This document shows, piece by piece, positions 48,351 to 60,756 of a stretch of DNA of 64,000 nucleotides. The DNA comes from Druceiella hillmani (lineage: Eukaryota > Arthropoda > Insecta > Lepidoptera > Hepialidae), in contig JAYKKI010000061.1 in NCBI GenBank assembly GCA_039881145.1, positions 10,700,001 to 10,764,000 on the forward strand, given 5' to 3'. The position numbers were made by a program, and so were the translations under genes. Positions within the stretch are counted from its first letter, which is position 1, and every line of letters starts with the position of its first letter. Under the pieces are notes generated by a model that made no database searches, had not been told where the DNA came from, and was given only the letters and a program-made list of their open reading frames with translations.

Positions 48351-50723
48351 AAATATTCATTTAGAGGTTTTAAGTGGGGGACCAATTAAGTATTCGAATT
48401 CTTTTTTAAATCCTATATGGATGAAGATTTGAAAATGCTAGGTTATAAATATCTCGAAAAATATTTTTTAACGCTTTAGGCGTTTATAAATATTTAAGGG
48501 TACGAAAATAATGCAGTGCGACTTCTACTCGTGCTTTGATAAGTTTGTTTTTAAATCCTATTAAAAACATATTTTAAAACATCGATTTTTACAAGCACTA
48601 AACGTGTGTAACTCTTTAAAAATCTTGTTAAATTTTTGAGTTCTAAATGTATCATTCCTATAAGTTTGTTTTTATGACCACTTTGCTTTTTAGTAGACTA
48701 ATTATCACATTAAAATACTAAATATTGGTTTTAAAAGTTGCTAAAGTTGACTGTGTAACATCGTTTGTTTAACTCAAAAGCAAAATACAGTCGGTATTAA
48801 TTCGTATATAAAAGTTTCTACACCTTTAGAAATTACAAAACAAAGCAATATGATAAAATATTTCTACAATGAAATAATAATTTATTATCATGTGATTAAA
48901 ACAACCTGGGAAAATGAGACTGATCAGTATCAAATACCTGGCTTAGGAGACTCGTTTAACAAAATCATATTTCGTAGTTTGAAAAAAACTACTTGAAAAA
49001 GGATATGGTTTATATCCGTTTTTAATGTGATTTGCTAAGTTGTTTTGGTAATAAATATTTATTTCTTTATGTTGTTTAGAAAATCATTACTTAATTTTAT
49101 ACAGTAACGCTGGCTTACGTTTTCGCAGGAAGTTATGGTCACACGAGTTAATTATCGCTTTACGCATAATCCGATGCCGATGGCCTTAAAGCACAGAGCG
49201 TTCTATTCATATCATAGGTATATAAGATATATAAACGTCAATACCGTGAATAAACGTAATTAATCTAATTATACCGACTGTTTGTTTAAATAAAATATCT
49301 GCAGATGGTGACAGACAATAAAATAATTTAATAAAGTGGGATGAAGTATAAGATTGGATTTTAGTCGTAATCTTCTATTGGAGACACGTACATAAAGTTT
49401 ATATGGATTCCGAAGGAAATTTTCAGATCTATTATAAAATTTGTCGATCTATTACAATTATATAGAGGGTCTCAAGGAACAAACGGTCGTCTACAAAAAC
49501 ATGAATTTTGGTTAGAGCATTTTTAAAATAAAACTGTAATAATTTCTAGAATAACAAAGCTATCTCATTCTATTTTAAATGCTTTATTAATTAAGCATGA
49601 CCACGGAAATGGTTAAGGCCAATTTACTGTACTACATATTTTTTCGAAGTACAGTATATGTCTCTTTATAATTTATACAAAAAAAAACTAAATAAGTCAT
49701 GAGTCATATGCCAGATATCCGCTTCGTCGTAGCATCTTCCAATTATTCAATCTTAAATAATTTAAATATAAAAACAGATATTTCTATTCATTTTTATGTG
49801 ATAAAGCTAACAGAGTTATTAAATTAAAAGGAAACTATGTTTGACACCAATAACAACAAATGTTTGACACAACTACAATAGTAGTTGTCTCCACTTACTT
49901 TATGTTTCAAAAGTTTATATATTCTTAACCGTAGATATACTATAACTCCTAAAGTTTAGAGTCTAATAACACATGCACAAGTTATACGGTTTTTGTCATA
50001 ATAATCATATTATATAGTATTATTTTCATCAGATGCGATTGAAGTCAACAATCGGAATATTTGTCTTAAAAACAATAGAGAAACAAAAATAAGATTAGAG
50101 AAAAATTATAAAGCTTGGGAAGACAACCTTAAACTAAAAAGTATAGTCAACTATTTCTTCATGTTAATCACGAGTAATCGTATTTCATGTCCTAATCTTA
50201 GTTAAATATGATATGATAAAAAAAAGGATCTGAATGTATATTCAAATGGGTACTTTACGAGTACCTAGAGGTTATTTTTCTATCATTACAAACTATATTT
50301 CTGATCGAAATTTAATTCTTACCACAAGAGTGGTAAGTAACGTTATTTTCATGCGCGAATTTTCACAAACTTAGAATTATCACAATCAAATTAACATCAT
50401 ATTACGACTTATATTTACTAATTTTTGCTTAGCATCCGTCGTTAGTCTGATATATTTTTTTGTAACTAGATTATGTAAAAGTTTACTTTCATGGCACCAT
50501 TTTCTTCATGTTAAATACATCATTCTCCAATGTTTAGTTAAGAACTATTGAAGGACTGAAACTAAATAAAGACTAAACTTCTATTTTGCACTATGAATCA
50601 TTGTCATTATTTGTTAAATTTTCTAAAAAAAGTTATTCCTTGATATTTGAGAAATTTCCATATAATAATGAATGGAGATATTTTCTTTTTCTCCACACTC
50701 CTTGCTGCTAACATTTCGTGATA
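48351..50723. other. AT-rich non-coding stretch
   Basis: No gene recognised. A block near 48480-48570 (CAGTGCGACTTCTACTCGTG) resembles part of the 20-28 kb segmental duplication and suggests a dispersed repeat. Confidence 0.5.
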
Positions 50724-50735
50724 TTGATATAAAGT

Positions 50736-50997
50736 ATTGAATATATTTGGCGTTAATTTTGTAGAAATTCATTATTCACAATTAAATGAAACTACGTGAT
50801 GTAGTATTATTTCTACTATCTTTAATTTCTTTACCACGACCTAGGTTTCGTTGTATTACAACATCTTCAGGTGGGATATTAGCAAATATTTTTAATATCC
50901 CACCTGAAGATGTTGTAATACAACGAAACCTAGGTCGTGGTAAAGAAATTAAAGATAGTAGAAATAATACTACATCACGTAGTTTCATTTAATTGTG
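50736..50997 (+). mobile_element. palindromic foldback element, copy 3, near-perfect with 12-bp TSD
   Basis: A one-sided tail (50736-50776, ATTGAATATATTTGGCGTTA...) is followed by a palindrome of 221 bp (50777-50997) centred at 50887. Arms of about 104 bp are almost perfectly complementary; only the innermost bases around AGCAAATATTTTTAA differ. The exact 12-mer TTGATATAAAGT occurs at 50724-50735 and 50998-51009, directly abutting both ends, which is strong evidence for insertion with a 12-bp target-site duplication. Because of the palindrome, near-identical 68-codon frames are open on both strands; I do not consider them genes. Copies 1 and 2 lie at 6.4 and 28.0 kb. Confidence 0.95.
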
Positions 50998-51009
50998 TTG
51001 ATATAAAGT

Positions 51010-51539
51010 GTAAATTTTATTGATTAATATAAATTGAGTTAAGAATAATTATATTTCTAAGCGTGATTATAGATATATTTTGATTGACAATTAAATTTAT
51101 ACTTACAATTATATTTGTATATTTATTTTATCCTACTGACAAGAAAGACAGGCAAGAAAAACTCACGCCATCATAGTACCGAATTCCAAGTTTCGATGTT
51201 TTTGAGATATATCATTCTCTCAATAAATAAACATATTTGTGGAATAGTACCCATAATGTACTATCAAAAGTTTAACATCAACCAAAATATCAATTGCGTT
51301 TCGGGCTTTCAGACACAAATAACAAAATGTATAAAAAATAGGTGATAGACAAATGTGTAAAGATATAGGAAAAATTTGTATTGATAATTTTTTAAAATAA
51401 TTGAGAAATACGTAGAGAAACCCAAAAAATAGGCACAAAAATACCTTTGGTTTCTTACAAGCCGCACCTGTTATAGACGAGCTATTTTGAAAATTATTAT
51501 ATTTATTGATAATTATTATATAAAATTATTATTAGGATA
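51010..51539. other. AT-rich non-coding stretch
   Basis: Small frames on both strands (72-76 codons, 51115-51438) have no recognisable domain. Confidence 0.45.
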
Positions 51540-51890
51540 TTCTTTGTAATTTCATAATCTTTTTGAGATTCAAGATATGTTCGTTATAAATCTTAAACGA
51601 AGCGTTCCCAATAAATCTTAACGAATATAGTGGAGTTTTATTGCGAGAACTATGCATAACAAATTCTCAAATTTCATAATCGTTGCGAAATTCGAATTCA
51701 AAACCTTAAAATCAATTTGAATCGAACATAGTGATGATTTACTTCGAGGAACATAGATACCGCCATTTTGGAAATCAACAATTTATTTAAATTTAGTTTG
51801 GAACCCAAAAATTGGCCGAAATATAATAAAATGGGAATACGAAATAGAGTAATTAGGATTTATTGCGATAAATACAGATACCGCCACCGA
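51540..51890. repeat. diverged tandem repeat, about 3 units of 110-125 bp
   Basis: Phrases such as TTTCATAATC..TTGNGATTC, CGAACATAGTGATGATTTAC against CGAATATAGTGGAGTTTTAT, and AACATAGATACCGCCA against AATACAGATACCGCCA recur in order. Divergence is high and the boundaries are uncertain. Confidence 0.5.
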
Positions 51891-53579
51891 TTGCAATGAA
51901 TTCAAGTATTGCGGTTGATGGTTAACAGCAGCAATACCGGTTACGGTAAACCTGATCATCAAGCAAACAATTTTAATTACAACCTCACTCTCCCATATCG
52001 GAATTGATACTGATATGAGTGTCCGTTATCATACGCTCTATACTTTATCAAATTAGAGTATTGCCAACTTCGGTAGCCTTCAAAAAACGAATATAATAAA
52101 CTCGAAAATATGTATGGTTAAATATTTTTGAATAAAATAATTCAATCAAAGATATGTTACGTGTTTAAAGTGAAAATAATTCAATCAAAGATACATTCCC
52201 TATCGAAATTCATTTTAATATTGAAGGTTTTCGATATTATAAACTCGTATGGAATATATGGGATATTTTCGAAATTAATTCGTCTTTGGAAACTGTGTAA
52301 CAAAACCCACATCTTACATTCTATAGTCGTATCATAAATGTTCACTTTCATGTTAAAATATGTAGAATATAGTAAAGAAAAAATTGAGCGCATATATTTC
52401 GAGCTAGTTAATCATTGTGCTAATGAGTATTCATCTACAGTTTGACCTACCACTTATATGTAAAGTAAAATGGTGTCCTTGAATGCAACACATCTAACAC
52501 ATCTTTTTCCCATCTTACAACACAATGTAAACGGTATTATAGTGCACCGAAGGAAATCCCGCTTTTAAAAAAAATGTATTTTGCAGCTCTTAAGGTAAAT
52601 GATAAAGACACTCATTATGAATTCGATGATGTAACAACAAGGAAAAAATAGAGCGGATAAAACGGATACGCAACTTTAGGCACAATTGACTCATCAGCCT
52701 CCTTCCGATCATCTAGCTAAAATTAGTTAGTCATACTAGAGTTGGCAGCTAATATATTATATCTTGCAATTCAATTCACATATTGTGTTAGTTCTTTATA
52801 ACGTTTTATTAAAATTTTGTAAAAACATGACGTTTTAGAGAAATCAACAGTGACGACATAACATTGTAATAAATTCGTAGTACCTACATACTTTTTAACG
52901 CCAATAATACACGAATAAAACATCCAATATTACATTAAAATGAATTGAATTAGCAAAATTTAATATGTACTTAATATGATCTCGTTCGAGAAAATAAGCT
53001 AGTACCATTGAAAAATTATAAAAAATTAAATTTTAGGTACACAATTTTCTCCATTTTTATGACATATTCGGTATAAAAAATAATAAAAATTACACTGGTC
53101 AATACGATTTTGTTGTTCCATTAAAGTTTAAATGCGTGTCATAAAAAACCCTGGCTGATTGAAAAAATCTGAACACATATTCGAAATCAGCACGAAAAGT
53201 ATATTGAAATACAAATTATTTTACTTTTCTGGAAGAAATTGTTTTTGTCAACCAATTTTAATCACTAAAACTTTATTCAAAAGAAGTTCTATACGATTTG
53301 CTACATAAGTTCGTGTGTAACAAATTTTATTTCTGGTTTATTTGAACAAATTATTTGCGTAAATTGGTGCAAAAATGAAACCAAAAAAATTTGACGTGGG
53401 AAGCTGGTATTCAAAATTGAAAAGCCCTTAATTATTTATGGAATCGCATTAAGTGCCTTAGTACCAAAATTAGTACATATAATAAAATTGTAACAAAGTA
53501 AATTCTGTAAGTGGAATATGTTTTAGAGTGATTTAGCATATAGAATGATGATAGAAGCCGGAAAACATTTTTTTTTATA
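51891..53579. other. AT-rich non-coding stretch
   Basis: No supported gene. Overlapping 69-70-codon frames on both strands at 52128-52393 show no domain. Confidence 0.45.
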
Positions 53580-53762
53580 GTTTTTGTCTATCCGTCTTTA
53601 CGTTGTTGTCCGTCCAGCACAAAAAATCTAATAGACCAATTTTTATGAAATTTGATATAGTTTTGATAAAATTTGACATAACGAAGAGCAATATAGAAGA
53701 GAAAACAAATTTTCTTATTCCGATTTTCACGGGAGTGAAATCGCAGGGCACAGCTAGTAATA
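53580..53762 (-). repeat. interspersed repeat of RTE-tail/SINE type, copy B
   Basis: On the minus strand: CTAGCTGTGCCCTGCGATTT, CACTCCCGTGAAAATCGGAA, TATTGCTCTTCG, CAAATTTCATAAAAATTGGT and TGGACGGACAACAACG. The blocks and order match the copy at 9922-10115 at roughly 70-75% identity. The 62-codon minus-strand frame here is not a gene. Confidence 0.65.
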
Positions 53763-55564
53763 TTAATAGCTAACAACTTGTAGCTAATAATTTCGAAACG
53801 AATTAATTCATAATATTATATACTGGGTACATAAAAGCAACAGAATGTGATATTATAAGTATTTTTAAGAATCGATCGATTTTTTATAATATTCATGCTT
53901 ATTGCTATAAAATCAACAATATAGTTCAAACAATAGCAACTGGATCGTCTCAATTCGATATGTGACAATAGTTTTTAAGGATTTCAAATATCTCAAAATT
54001 ATTTAAAAAATGTTGATTTTAATAAAACAAATTAAGTTATTTTTTTTCATTTTTTAGAATATTGTGCTAAACACCCAGTCGCTCGAGATATATATTTCAC
54101 AATAAATAAAACTAACAAACTGCAGCTGTAGAAAATAGAAGGCACTACAAATTAGTCGCCTAAATTATCTTCATCGTCGTATAGGACTAGGACAGTAACG
54201 TTAAGTGAAAAAACAATTTTATAGATAACTATAAGAATATAACTATTAAAATGTTGGTAACATTTTTATCCATGGGCCATTAAATCCGAATATTTTTAGT
54301 AAATACTTACTGATAACATGAAAAGGCTTACTTTTATGAAATTATAAGTATATTTGGGTGCATATTTAACATATAAACATAAACAACTTCAAAAGTGGAT
54401 ATTATATAGAATTAAGCATCGATTCTCAATTTAAGACTGAAGAAATAAATATCTTTCAACCATGTTTAGATAGACTCGTCTCCTAAGAATTTTATTTAAC
54501 AAATTAGAAAATATTTGATAATTTCAGTAAATTAATAATCTGAGTGCGCGATAGCCAAAATTAAATTCCAAGTCATATTACTAGTCCAGTCATTACAGGA
54601 TCTTCTTACCAGAGTCGAAAAAAAAATTATAAAAGCTGAATGTTTGAGGTGACCTTTATTTCGAAGAACTAATGGCATTCTGAAAGGTTCCATAATTAAT
54701 CTCCAAGCTTTTTGCGGATAAAATAGGCTCAATTTTTTTTCCGCGACTACTATAATAACTTGTGAAAGACTGCTTAAACTACTTTCATGCGAATTAATTG
54801 AGAACGAAAATTAGGCACTCGTATAAAACGCCCAAAAAGGAGTCAAGTAGAGATCATCATTTTTCTGTTCGCCCACCACGTGCTCTTCTACGTTCTACGG
54901 GGCTTTAATCACAAAAACCGTCTGTATATACAATTAGATTTTCATGGTTAAATATCTGTAAATTATGTAAATACTTTTAAAACATTTTCCAAGGAAAAAT
55001 ATTCGAAATATGCATTAATGCACATTATTTACAACGATGCATATTTTTTTCTTCGGACCTAATTTGCACTACCATCAAAATGAATGGTTGTACGTGAAAG
55101 GAAAAAAAGACTTCTTTGTGGAGAATTGTACGAGCTTTAATTATTATAATTACTATTTTGTTGAAAAAAACTAATACTTGTGGAGATAATCGTGAAAAAA
55201 AAACGAAAAATAAACTTTAGTTCTTCCCCAGAAAAAGGTAGGTTCAGAATGAACTTCGGGGACAAGGACTTCAAGGACGTTATTAAGAAATGTTTTCTTT
55301 TAAAGTTCTGTGATGAATAGTCTATCCCAGATATAGCATTCATTGTCCTATCGCTTCGCAAATATTTTGACACTTCCATAAATCAAATCCAGAGAATTCT
55401 GGAAGCTGAATTTAACTTGAAAATCGTCAATTTTATCATTAATTTATCAATTCACTGAAAAATTATCAAAGTTTATTCCAGAAAAGCTTTATTCATGAAG
55501 TGTTTTCATCCCTGTTTCCTTCATACCAATGATGAAAACAAGCAGAAAATTTTAGTTAGAAGCA
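53763..55564. other. AT-rich non-coding stretch
   Basis: No supported gene. Minus-strand frames at 54532-54732 (66 codons) and 55137-55379 (80 codons) carry no recognisable domain. Confidence 0.45.
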
Positions 55565-55660
55565 AAAAAGTCCATATTATACACCTATCAACTGTCTAAA
55601 AATTCCATGTTATACACCTATCAACTGTCAAAAAAGTCCACGTTATACACCTATCATATA
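55565..55660. repeat. 33-bp minisatellite, 3 copies
   Basis: TCCATATTATACACCTATCA followed by ACTGTC and A-rich spacer recurs at 55571, 55604 and 55637 with few changes. Confidence 0.92.
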
Positions 55661-56120
55661 TAGGTTTTAGATGTCTATGACTTTATACATTTATTATAAC
55701 AACAGGAATGATATTAGAAATATTAAAACAATTAATTAACCAGATCTGTTTAGGTTTATTGATTATTTTAGTCCATCTGGTCGATGTGGGTCCCTTTTCA
55801 AATTCGCTATGGTTTTATTTTATACTACTGCTATTTTATACCTTGCCTGAAATACGAATTTGTTTTTCTTGAGTAATTGGAAAATTTATAACATATGATT
55901 TTATTTGAAATGCCTAAAAATTTACTTCGATTTTTCGGAACAACATTTTGCCTAAGCAAGCTATCGATTCATTTTTGTACGAATAAAGTAGGTATGATAA
56001 AAAATATTCGCAGAATTTTATACGCCAAATGATGGATCCAGGTTCTTTCATATAATTTTTTGGTCTGCATACAGAAGTATTGAGTACACTCCTAGGTTCA
56101 AATCAAATATATTGCGATAT
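55661..56120. other. AT-rich non-coding stretch
   Basis: Nothing recognised. Confidence 0.5.
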
Positions 56121-56159
56121 ATAATAATATAATATACATATATAGATATATATGTATAT

Positions 56160-56200
<41 letters not shown>

Positions 56201-56212
56201 TATATATATATA

Positions 56213-56270
<58 letters not shown>
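56121..56270. repeat. (TA)n microsatellite with GATATA interruptions
   Basis: About 150 bases of TA with TAGATA, TGTA and TTTA interruptions. Confidence 0.96.
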
Positions 56271-56271
<1 letters not shown>

Positions 56272-56707
56272 GTGATTAGAGCTTCAGGTCAAACACAGTC
56301 AACATTTTTTTTAATTAAAGACCTTGCATGAAAAAAAACTCAATACGCTGAAAAACCTTAGGAAAGAAAAGGAAAACCGTAAACCGTTGTAATGATAGGT
56401 GTGTCATCAGCAAAGGCAACCTTGTCATTGTCTTCTACGTTGTTTACCAAGTCTATTTTATAATGAAGGTACAATATTAAACCAAATACAATACACATTA
56501 AGTAATTTTATAATGAAACAAACATGGCAAAATGCTGCGGGGTGCGGGGTAGTGTAAGTGAAGCGCTGTCTTTGGATTAGTTACGAACTTTTGCTTAATA
56601 GTTGTGGATTAGTCACTTCAAAATGGGTGAAAGAGAGCATGATATATCACGCTCTCTTTCACCTACTTTGAAGTGGCCAATCATAGACTTATGTGTGGCC
56701 AATCGCA
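56271..56707. other. flank outside the P-element inverted repeat
   Basis: It includes a GC-rich spot (CTGCGGGGTGCGGGGTAGTG near 56534) and the hairpin at 56614-56675. GTGGCCAATC occurs twice just before the inverted repeat (56672 and 56695). Confidence 0.5.
56614..56675. repeat. 25-bp stem hairpin with 12-base loop
   Basis: CACTTCAAAATGGGTGAAAG plus AGAGC pairs with GCTCTCTTTCACCTACTTTG plus AAGTG with two mismatches; the loop is ATGATATATCAC. It lies about 30 bases outside the giant inverted repeat. Confidence 0.9.
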
Positions 56708-56981
56708 GTTTCAGCAATGTAGGGATGCGAACATTATTATCGATTATCGATATTTTTGTCGTGTATTACAAAAAACGATAATGTACAAATTTACTAAGTA
56801 ATTGTGTTTACATATTTCATTACAAGTTTTATTGATACACTAATATATGAGATAAAAAATAAACTTATCGAATTAATGTTGTCAATGCGACAGGTGTGTT
56901 TGTATTTGTGTATATTTGAATGTTTGTATGATGTATGTGGCTTCGTAAGTCTTAAGTCTCTCATTAGAAGGTAGTATTTTT

Positions 56982-57018
56982 CTTAGCTCTGTGTACAATA
57001 ATGTACAAAAAACTAAGA
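56982..57018. repeat. subterminal hairpin of the P-like unit, left
   Basis: CTTAGCTCTGTGTACA..TGTACAAAAAACTAAG. The same imperfect hairpin is present in the other arm. Confidence 0.8.
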
Positions 57019-57180
57019 AAACTACTGTATTAAAAGGTTTAATAAGTTTTTAATATGTTTTTCAAAATAAGAATCTCGTGTACTAATAAGTGCAGTGTTA
57101 GTGATTATAAAAAAAATAAAAATTTCTCGTGTGTGCTTATGACCACACGATAGAACAGAAAACTTCAAATTGTAAAATTT

Positions 57181-57183
57181 ATA

Positions 57184-57248
<65 letters not shown>

Positions 57249-57260
57249 GTGTGTGTGTGT
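57181..57260. repeat. (TA)n(TG)n compound microsatellite in left arm
   Basis: About 60 bases of TA then TGTGTGTGTG. The equivalent place in the right arm has (TA)n at 63469-63521, so the tract predates the inverted duplication. Confidence 0.95.
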
Positions 57261-57677
57261 AATTACATTGATATTATATGATGAATATTAATTCGACGAA
57301 TCAGTAAAAATTCGAGATTATTATTTTAAAATACAATATATTAAACTACACTCAAATAAAAAAAATTCACACAAATAAAAATACACATGAATAATAGACC
57401 GCGCTGGCTTTTTACTATTGCTGTGTAATACGTAGGCGCATACACACGTTTTAACACATATGCTAACATACACACGTAGAACGCTTGAACCAGAACATGT
57501 ATTAGATAGTGTGTAATATAGATACACACCGACGCTTGTTCTCTCACTTTAGCTCGGCAATATACAGGTGCACACATACATACAATGCTTAGTAGACGAG
57601 AGGGCAATACTACTATAAAGAAGAGACCTAAAATTCAAAACACAACGGTGTTAAAAGAAGTTTCGCTTCAATTATAC

Positions 57678-60010
57678 TATTATCCTCTAAAATGAATTAG
57701 TTTTTTGTTTACACGTCTGACTTCTTTTTTTGAATTTACTTTTTTTGTTAAATAAACTAGTCGTACTTTAATGTACTTTTCCAAAACACTTTTGGTCAAA
57801 TCTATTAGGTGATTGCTATTTTCGTAATTAAACTGATGATGTAATATGTCCGAAAATAATGTTTCTTTTGTAAAAGTACTTAATAAAATACAGAATTCGA
57901 TTCTCTGGTTTAAACTTTTTGTAATTTTTCACAACTTCGAATGACAACTTCGCATCGCCAACAAATTTTGACAACAGAGTCGGATGGATCTATTAAGCCA
58001 CCTTTATTTCTTAAACAAATGAGGATATTTTGCCTAGCTATGGAAATTAAAGTTTCACAACATTTATTGCACTTAATTTTTTTTAGCAAAAACTACAAAT
58101 CCAGCAATATACTCTACGATATTTTCTGAAAATAGTGACAAATTAATTTATTGTAAAGCGTTAATAAAATCACTATTTTCCAAGTCTAATTCTCCAAATT
58201 CAGCTCTAGTTGTTATATTAATTTTGTCAATGGAAGTGGAACAATTTAAAATTCATATATTTTCCAGAGGAATACAGTTTCCAGTGCCTGTATTGCAAAG
58301 TTTGATGTGAACTAATGTTTTTTTATAAGCTGCTTCAAATTGACGTGGTGTGGGTTATCATTTGCTTCCAATTTCGACCTAATATTGCAAAACAATAATT
58401 CTAAATGATCTTGACTAAATTCATGAAGGGTTAGGTAATTTAATGAAAAGTTTTCGTTTTGAATAAATTTTTAAAAAGAAATTTTGCACTTGCCATTTCT
58501 ATGTACATACCTAAGAAGCCAGTATATCGCGGAGACTGGATCAATTTTAATATTTTATTGTCTTTTGACGTCATATGCACCTTTAACGTTTTTAACAAGT
58601 TTTTTGCTTTATCCAATTTTTGAAAAACTGTCGCTTAATTGCCTATGTTCATAGTTAGTTTAAACCGTAACCGTGGGTTTTGGAATCTTGAATATCGAAA
58701 AGATCATTCAGTAACAATAGCATATTAGTAGTAGGTGTGGCTTCTTCAAAACTCTGTAACTTCAGTTCTCTACAACAAAACAATAAAGCTACGGAAATGC
58801 TTCTATTAAAGAGTTGTGTTACGAGTTTTAATTTTATTATATTATTTTTGAAGTTGAGATGCTCTGATCGAAGTTTACTGGCTATATGGAATAATTCTTT
58901 TTCCTGCATGTCATGCAGATTTTTTATACAAAACCACTTTATTTTGTTACCCTCATTGCCAATAAAATATTGATAGATTTCAAAACTATTCCTTATACAT
59001 TTTATCATGTGTACTGGTTCTAAAAATACTGCTATTTGTTGGTTATCTATTGTAAAAGTTGTTTCCATGTCTGAAAGACTCAAATTACAACCAAAGTACA
59101 AAACAAGTTTCTTTGCCACGGTAATATTCGTTGGACATCCATCAAAAATCCATTAAAAGCTTTGACGATAAAATTTGCTTCTTTACACATTTGTATTGCC
59201 TAACGAACTAACGTTGCTTTTTGATTCGCTGTTATTTTGTTTACCAAAAAATAACCAATGGGTACTTTCAAAATGGCATTAAATGGAACTGCCAGAAAAA
59301 CTAAAGACTTAGTACATTCATCGTCGTAATCAGCATCAAATCCACTTTCAAAGTCCACAACCGTGAGTTCTTTGAGTGTGTGGAATACATCCAATTTTGT
59401 TCTTCATATTTATTCCAACAAACATTAATGTGCCATAAAATATAATTCGAGAGTGCTCCCATTTCAAGTTAATGCCATCAAAAGCTTCCTCGGTAAAATC
59501 GAGACGACCATCGACTGGTTTGTACTCTTTTGGTAATGTTTTTATTGAAGGTAATGGTGTATCAAAGGTTTTTCTTACATATTGACTTTCGTCGAATAAA
59601 GTTAGGGCAAAAATCTTAATTCAGGGGAATATTTGCTGCGATTTACTTTGCCTGTTGTAAAGTTAAGATGTTGCCACTTTACAATTCTTGAGTTTGGACA
59701 TAAATTATATTTAATAATAATGCATTTTCCTGGGATATGATGTTTTTCATTTCCAATTCCTCCAGTATCATTTCCAGCGAATCCTTTTTTCTTTTTAGCC
59801 TGCGATTTTCCACACGTAAGTGCTTTATTTTTATATTTTTGGTTAGGAGTTTACTTTACAGAATACGGATTATTCTACTCATTCACCTCTTTCGTGCGTA
59901 GCTGTAATTTGATGATGTTGGCGAGACGTTTTCAAGTTTGGAAATTGCAGGTGGAACAAGTGTACGGTTATGCGGTCGTTTGATAGCTGAATTTTTGTAT
60001 TCAACATGTT
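57678..60010 (-). pseudogene. P-element/THAP9-type transposase, left-arm copy
   Basis: Read from 60010 down: IKRPHNRTLVPPAISK, a coiled-coil helix (LKRKKDSLEMILEELEMKN), NRSKYSPELR and LPSIKTLPKEYKPVDGR. Then FGTLMF-type, FESGFDADYDDECTKSLVFL with PIGYFLVNKITANQKATLVR, and the FDGCPTN block. Next come GCNLSLSDMETTFTIDNQQI, FLEPVHMIKCIRNSFEIYQ, NKIKWFCIKNLHDMQEKELF, SISVALLFCCRELKLQSFE and LLLNDLFDIQDSK, and late in the frame the GG(S)IKPPLF block with LTTESDG and IHFRG near the end. This is the order of the P-element/THAP9 transposase (RNase H-like fold split by a GTP-binding insertion). Multiple stops and frameshifts break it. An N-terminal THAP zinc finger was not found. It carries different breaks from its partner at 60757-63032. 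Confidence 0.9.
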
Positions 60011-60095
60011 ATTAATCCTCAGCAAGATCCTTTAAAAATTAATAAATACACTATATTTGTACAAAAATAAAAACTTATCTTAAAATTTAACAAAA

Positions 60096-60664
60096 TAGCC
60101 TTAATTTTAACCTTAATTTTAATATTGCTTGGATTCGGTTAAAAATTAGTAATTTTTTTGTTCATTTAAATTTTAAATAAAATTTAAAAAAAAGCTCACA
60201 AAACCTAGATGTAAATTTTTAGTACGACCCATCTTTTTTTCTAATAATAAATCTGCACTCGTCATATTTTGCCAATTCATTTAATTAGATTGATCTGGAA
60301 AACACATCTGGAAAATAAAAATGTAATTTTTAGTATTCATAAATCTTTGTCATTGGTCACAATTTATGAGCAAAATAGAAATGATTTCGATATTAATTAA
60401 GCTAGATTCCGTGAAACAGTATATAAACAAATTATTTTTTAATGAAAATAATGACTAACGTCAAGATCAGACAATACAGAAATGTTAAACTAAATTTCAA
60501 GCACTAAACATTTTAAAATAATTTTGGAATCTGCTAAAAAGTAGTCAGATTCCTTTTATTTAATTAGAATGTAAATAAAATCAAAAAAGCTTACAAAACC
60601 TACATGTACATTTTTAGCTACCTACATATACTAAAAAGTTGGTCATAAAAAATATGTGACTATA
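60096..60664. other. spacer between the two inverted P-like arms
   Basis: The ~570 bases are not shared between the arms. Two direct copies of AAAGCTCACAAAACCTAGAT (60192) and AAAGCTTACAAAACCTACAT (60588), each followed by GTAMATTTTTAG, lie just inside the arm ends about 400 bases apart. I see no coding sequence and no THAP C2CH signature in the spacer. Confidence 0.6.
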
Positions 60665-60756
60665 TACGATAGATTTTAAGATAAATTTTTATTTTTGTAA
60701 AAATATAGTGTATTTATTCATTTTTAAAGGATCTTGCTGAGGTTAAATAACATGTT

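Larger units (their letters stand above)
56708..60095 (-). mobile_element. P-element-like unit, left arm of giant inverted repeat
   Basis: The left arm pairs with 60665-64000. It starts CAGTTTCAGCAATGTAGGGA and TTATCGATTATCGATATTTT, mirrored exactly at the window's right edge. In order inward come a 36-bp subterminal hairpin (56982-57018), a (TA)n(TG)n tract, the 3' flank, and the transposase pseudogene reading away from the centre. About 970 bp separate the arm's outer end from the transposase stop, the same as in the other arm. The arm's inner end is near 60095, where similarity stops after ACTTATCTTAAAATTTA. Confidence 0.88.

Noticed and set aside
50782..50992. Near-identical 68-codon proteins on both strands
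   Set aside because: A palindrome reads the same on both strands. Copies at 6.4 and 28.0 kb do not keep the frame and there is no family match.
57321..57607. Matching frames in both P-like arms (also at 63102-63370), possibly a second conserved gene
   Set aside because: They are similar only because the arms are duplicates. The sequence lies past the transposase stop, is rich in Cys/Tyr/Val from TGTGTA-like sequence, and both frames shift at the same low-complexity spots.
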